A stretch of DNA of 64,000 nt, from positions 879,708 through 943,707 of the forward strand of contig CABFPE010000161.1 of the NCBI GenBank assembly GCA_900660155.1, in the 5' to 3' direction. Within the stretch, counting starts at the first letter, position 1. Each line of letters starts with the position of its first letter. Shown here in pieces: positions 60,226 to 64,000 of the stretch. This stretch comes from Hofstenia miamia. Lineage: Eukaryota; Xenacoelomorpha; Acoela; Hofsteniidae. Both the position numbers and the translations under genes were made by a program. The notes below the pieces were generated by a model. That model had not been told where the DNA came from. It ran no database searches and worked only from the letters and a program-made list of their open reading frames with translations.

Positions 60226-61869
60226 TTTATCATATTAAGTGCCTAAATACGTAATTATGCTGATTATATAAGAAACTGATATATTTCTAAAAAAAATTGT
60301 GAACATAGATCCAAGATTTTTAATTTTTTACAATGATTCTATCAGAGTTCCAACTCCTTCCAAACTTTTCTTCTATAATTTTAAAAAAGCAAACATTGCG
60401 TTGAAACTCAAACACAATTATGATTAGAATTACTTCATAAATTTTTTTATTGAATTTAGGTGACGTAGATTGCAGCAGTAAATAAAAAGTTGCAATTAAT
60501 TCAAACTACTCATTCAAAAAACTTTTAGGTTAGGTAATGCTAAATCATAGCATTAAACATATAAAATCATGTTTCACATTTCTGCACAGTACTGTATTTT
60601 GAATTTTAATATTAAGATGAAATAAGAAATCACTTACTGTTTACTGGTATGAAAAATATCCTGATAAACAAAAACAATAACACTGTAAGTTTGCACTGCA
60701 TTGTGTAATAATGCGATAACCCTTAATAATGAAGCACAAATGATTTTTGGACGAATAACGCTAGATGGCATATGGCAAAGCTACTCAAAATTTATTGGGC
60801 GAATAATTGTATTAAATCATTAGTCACTACGCTTTACAATTGATGTGCTGAGCGAATCCGTGAAGAAAAGAACCCTACCGCCACATGCTCTAGCATTTTA
60901 AATACAAATTATTTCTTTAATATTTATTGTATGCACTTACAACTGCCACAAAACATTTGTTTCGTAATTAACATAATGGAAAACTCCTTCACAATGGGTA
61001 TGCTTAATTAAGAATATTATACTTCAAAATTAAAAGATGAACAATCACTTATAAAAATATAATATTTTTTAAAATAAATGGAATGAAAAATGTAAAATTT
61101 CTTTTGGTTTTAGAAAAATCCAATAGACATGATTTTTTTATTATTATTGCATTATCGTTTTCTGCAAATTAACTCATATGACAGAGTTGGAATTGGGTTG
61201 GACCTAAAGGTGGTCCGGAATTGGGCTTTGCTTGGCTCAGATTTTCGACATAGCAATTTGGGCCGGGCTTGGGCCTAATGTTTTAATTGGCATTGGTAGT
61301 AGAGGAAAAATTCACTTGAAAACTTAAATTTTGCAAATGACAAAAAGCATTCTCTTAAGTTTAATCAGCATTGTTGGCTGGTGCAATACTTTTAACATCT
61401 AAATTTTGTCTGCTACAAGCAAAGAGCGTTTCTGAAAACTCTCTCTTGCCTTGTGCTGATGCAAGATGATGTAATTTGTAAAAGATGGTTCCTTCAAAAA
61501 ACCACTATTATTAACACTAGAAGAGCGGATGCGTCAATTTACGCATTTTTTCTATTTATTCATTAATTACTTTTTTTGTATAATATTTTTGAAGCTTTTC
61601 TTCTATGACTTTTATTTTTTTAATACAATATTTAAATTTTAAAAATTTTTCAGAAAATTGATTCAACCAAAAGAGAATATTGGCGAAACTTTTAGAAAAG
61701 CTGTTTGCGTCAATTGACGCAATTTAATAGAAATTCCAAAAATCTTAATTTTTTAATGTTATGTAGTGTAAACGTCATTCAATTATTATTGCTAAATGTC
61801 ATAGGCAAGAATGCAATATAATATTGAAAATACAGAAGGCAAATGCAATGAAATTTTCCTATTGGGAAT

Positions 61870-62064
61870 TTATAGACGAGCACATTTGGTACAAATGTTA
61901 GCAATGCATTTTCCACTGGCTGGAAGTTCACAAATTGAGCATTTAGTAATAGTCCGGTTTCTAGTACAATTGCTTTTGATTGAACAATTGATTCTTCGTT
62001 CAAGTGGTGCAAAATTTCGGTGAAGTGAAGCAACTTGTGGCAAGGTTTTTGAATTATCTTGGGA
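61870..62064 (-). pseudogene. piggyBac C-terminal cysteine-rich domain
   Basis: In one frame the sequence gives N-C-T-R-N-R-T-I-T-K-C-S-I-C-E-L-P, then G-K-C-I-A-N-I-C-T-K-C-A-R-L and a stop at 61,870. The spaced C-x2-C pairs are the zinc-binding C-terminal domain that piggyBac transposases use for end recognition. It is detached from the rest by the nested MITE. Confidence 0.82.
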
Positions 62065-62610
62065 CTTTTTTTGCTCCCCCCCCCCGCATTAACATTATTT
62101 TCATAGAACATGGAGTGTTGGCATTGAAAGCAGGAAACAAGATTGGTGACTTTGGTTTAGGTCTATTAAATATGAATATAGGTTTTTATGTTTAGGAAAC
62201 GTGTATTTCTGACATTGGTTTAGGGTTTTGGTCTATAAAAAATGTCTTAGATTAGAAATTTAAGTTTTAGTTTAGGAAACATGCATTTTTGACTATGGTT
62301 TATAAAAATAGGAATTTAGGTTTTTCTGATTTTGGTTTTGGCCTATAAAAATAGGAATTTAGGTTTTTCTGACTGGTTTAGGGTTTTGGTCTATAAAAAA
62401 TAATAATTTGTTAGGTTCATGGTTGAAAGGTGAAGAATAGACCCTGAAAAGTGAAGAATAATATATTGGCATGAAAAACTATCCGGGAAGTCAGGAAAAA
62501 ATGAAGAATTGACCGGGACTGGGGTTAAGGTTGCCTAAATATATGTTTTATGCAAACATTCCATGTTCTATGAAAATAATGTTAGTGCGGGGAGGGGCAG
62601 GGCAAAAAAG
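62065..62610. mobile_element. MITE nested inside the piggyBac element
   Basis: Ends of about 50 bp (62,065-62,115 and 62,560-62,610) pair and contain GCATTAACATTATTTTCATA and a C-rich run. The interior has a degenerate tandem repeat of words such as TTAGGTTTTTCTGA and CTATAAAAATAGGAATTTAGG-like blocks. It splits the transposase C-terminus, so it inserted later than the piggyBac. Confidence 0.75.
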
Positions 62611-62615
62611 ATCCT

Positions 62616-62904
62616 TATTTTGTAGTAAGTCACGACGCAGATTCATCAAGAAAGTTCTACAAAACAGATTGATACCAGGTGCCTTTTTATATAAAATGTA
62701 GGCGCTCAACCGAGTCAAGTCGAGTAAATTATAAAAAACTGCCAGAGGCCACCGGCGTAAGTTGAATAGATTGACACATGGAATCAAGCATGTCAATGCC
62801 AAATTTATTTTAGTTATAGAACAATAATGTCTCTTGTTTTTTCTTTCCATCTGACTGTGCTCTATTACCTCTGTGCTGTGCACTGAGATGGTAGACGGAC
62901 TCAT
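62616..62904 (-). pseudogene. piggyBac transposase fragment, C-terminal part
   Basis: R-R-W-P-L-A-V-F-Y-N-L-L-D-L matches the conserved R-W-P-x-x-x-F-y-x-x-l-D block. It is followed by an R-T-F-L-M-N-L-R-R-D-L-L segment. A frame change separates it from the upstream fragment and the nested MITE cuts it from the cysteine-rich end. Confidence 0.8.
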
Positions 62905-63218
62905 TTCTTTTTGCCTGGTATTGTGTCAAATGGATGGTTCCAGATTAATAAAATACTTTCATATAGACTCATCTTCTTCGGAAGAGGCAACTCGCGTCTG
63001 TTTGGTCTCACAGTACCAACTAATATTGTTTTTTGTAGAAGTAATCTTTCTGTCAAGTCCTTGTTAGTGAAGAAGTTATTACAGGTGATATTATAACCTT
63101 TTCCATATAAAGGTTCTGTCAAAGTCATAACCACATGAGTGCCTAAAGCAAACTGACGATTCTCATCTGCTCCGACATATGGAATAATATTGCAGCAGAA
63201 CTTGTTATAATTGCACAT
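62901..63218 (-). pseudogene. piggyBac transposase fragment, catalytic middle
   Basis: The frame includes L-G-T-H-V-V-M-T-L, G-K-G-Y-N-I-T-C-N-N-F-F-T and G-T-V-R-P-N-R-R-E-L-P, which are hallmarks of the piggyBac DDE domain. In active members the N-x-F-F-T block reads D-N-F-F-T; here the aspartate position is N. The frame ends in a stop, and the family sequence continues in another frame (62,616-62,904). Confidence 0.85.
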
Positions 63219-63379
63219 AATTATGCTTTCTAACGGTTAAAATACGGAGTTAGCTAGCCGTGTTGAATTTCGCATATTAATTTGAGGATGTGCATCAAAC
63301 TAGTGAAAATAAAATTATTGCGTCAATTGCGCCATCCGCGCTTCTAGGTAGTGAAAAAGTGCCGCGCTTCGAGTGCTAA

Positions 63380-64000
63380 TATAATGATTCTAAATACCAA
63401 TATTTTTTAAACTTCTGGTATTCAGTCCACCTGAGTATGTTTATTTTAAAGGATATATTGCTTGGATATGCAGGATGGCATTATTCTCCCTTCAAAACAT
63501 TACATAAATAGATCTAGAAAAGAAATTAATAACATTTGAAAGAAATTCGTGTAAAATCTTGTCAATTTTTTTTAACGAAACTTCAATTGCTTGCTTGTCA
63601 TTTTGAAAAGTAGAAAATCCTAATACAATATTTGCAGAACATGCCTAATTTCATTAAAAAGCACATTTTTAGTTGGATGTTAATAACAAAGAATTCTTCA
63701 GAATTGCTTTCTTTATTCCGAAAAGTTATTCCGCATTGTAATAATAGTTTTTATATTAAGTTGCAAATAAGTCTAAAAAATATACAGTGAATGGTGTGAT
63801 TAAATTCAGAGGTATTAAATGGCGACTAAAAACATGGTGTTGTAGTTTGGATTTACATTAGTACAATGTAAAACAACAGGAAAGCTTAAGATTTCTTAGG
63901 AATGTGTAAAATACATATACACATTAAAATAGACACACATTTCATTTTCATATATAAATGTTTTGAGAAAAGAGTAACAAAATATATACAGGGGTGGCCA
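63380..64000. other. No gene recognised
   Basis: A+T-rich sequence to the window edge. The last bases (CAGGGGTGGCCA from 63,989) resemble a hAT MITE terminus cut by the window. Confidence 0.4.

Larger units (their letters stand above)
57350..61510. other. No host gene recognised
   Basis: A+T-rich, with no frame carrying a known domain. It contains two weak MITE candidates listed separately. A short plus-strand frame starting MSGESSELIG at 57,973 before a GTAAAT could be a first exon but has no further support. Confidence 0.45.
61511..63379 (-). mobile_element. Decayed piggyBac transposon
   Basis: The ends TTAACACTAGAAGAGCGG and (inverted) TTAGCACTCGAAGCGCGG begin with the TTAA-type target. 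Subterminal GCGTCAATT/AATTGACGC words repeat near both ends (61,531, 61,707, 63,320). After removing the nested MITE only about 1.3 kb remains, so the N-terminal half of the transposase is gone. Confidence 0.8.

Noticed and set aside
1-64000. tRNA, rRNA and CRISPR arrays
   Set aside because: I searched by eye for T-arm consensus words and for spaced direct repeats; none was convincing, and the regular short repeats seen are microsatellites or MITE arrays.

Overview
The window is A+T-rich DNA from an animal, most likely an invertebrate. It has spliceosomal introns, one large multi-exon gene for a metazoan cell-adhesion protein, and a dense population of DNA transposons and MITEs (hAT, mariner, piggyBac). 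The phylum cannot be fixed from the sequence. Seven single-N joins and duplicated flanks show that this is a draft assembly of a heterozygous genome.

The centre of the window (about 10.95-46.73 kb) is a single minus-strand gene. I rebuilt it from twelve exons by matching protein motifs, splice sites and reading phase. It encodes a Kirrel/Neph (vertebrate), Kirre/Roughest (fly), SYG-1 (worm) type protein: five Ig domains (exons 1-9), one transmembrane helix (exon 10, 23.6 kb) and a cytoplasmic tail (exons 11 and 12). The predicted length of about 762 residues is close to human KIRREL1 (757). Two C-termini are possible. Reading through exon 11 gives a short tail ending S-E-I with an AATAAA signal 84 nt downstream. 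Splicing to exon 12, 9.5 kb away, gives a long tail ending T-Y-V. Both ends fit a class I PDZ ligand. Ig domain 1 lacks its canonical cysteines. The first half of Ig2 has an in-frame TAA and a phase mismatch with the next exon, so the allele is either slightly broken or mis-sequenced there.

The introns range from 42 nt to 9.5 kb and are filled with non-autonomous elements. At least one MITE family, with CAGAGTTGTCAACGAG-like ends and GGCTCG arrays, is present five times. Other families carry different GC-rich short repeats. Intron 3 is almost entirely two MITEs. One intron has a GC donor.

Left flank (1-10.95 kb): a broken LTR-retroelement fossil (about 1.27-3.6 kb), repeat-rich non-coding DNA, an assembly duplication at 8.2-9.1 kb, and a 538-bp internally deleted mariner whose DNA-binding half is still open.

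Right flank (46.7-64 kb): no host gene recognised. It holds an apparently intact hAT transposon (55,420-57,349) with a 497-residue transposase and a perfect 8-bp target duplication, scattered MITEs, and a decayed piggyBac element (61.5-63.4 kb) with a MITE nested inside it.
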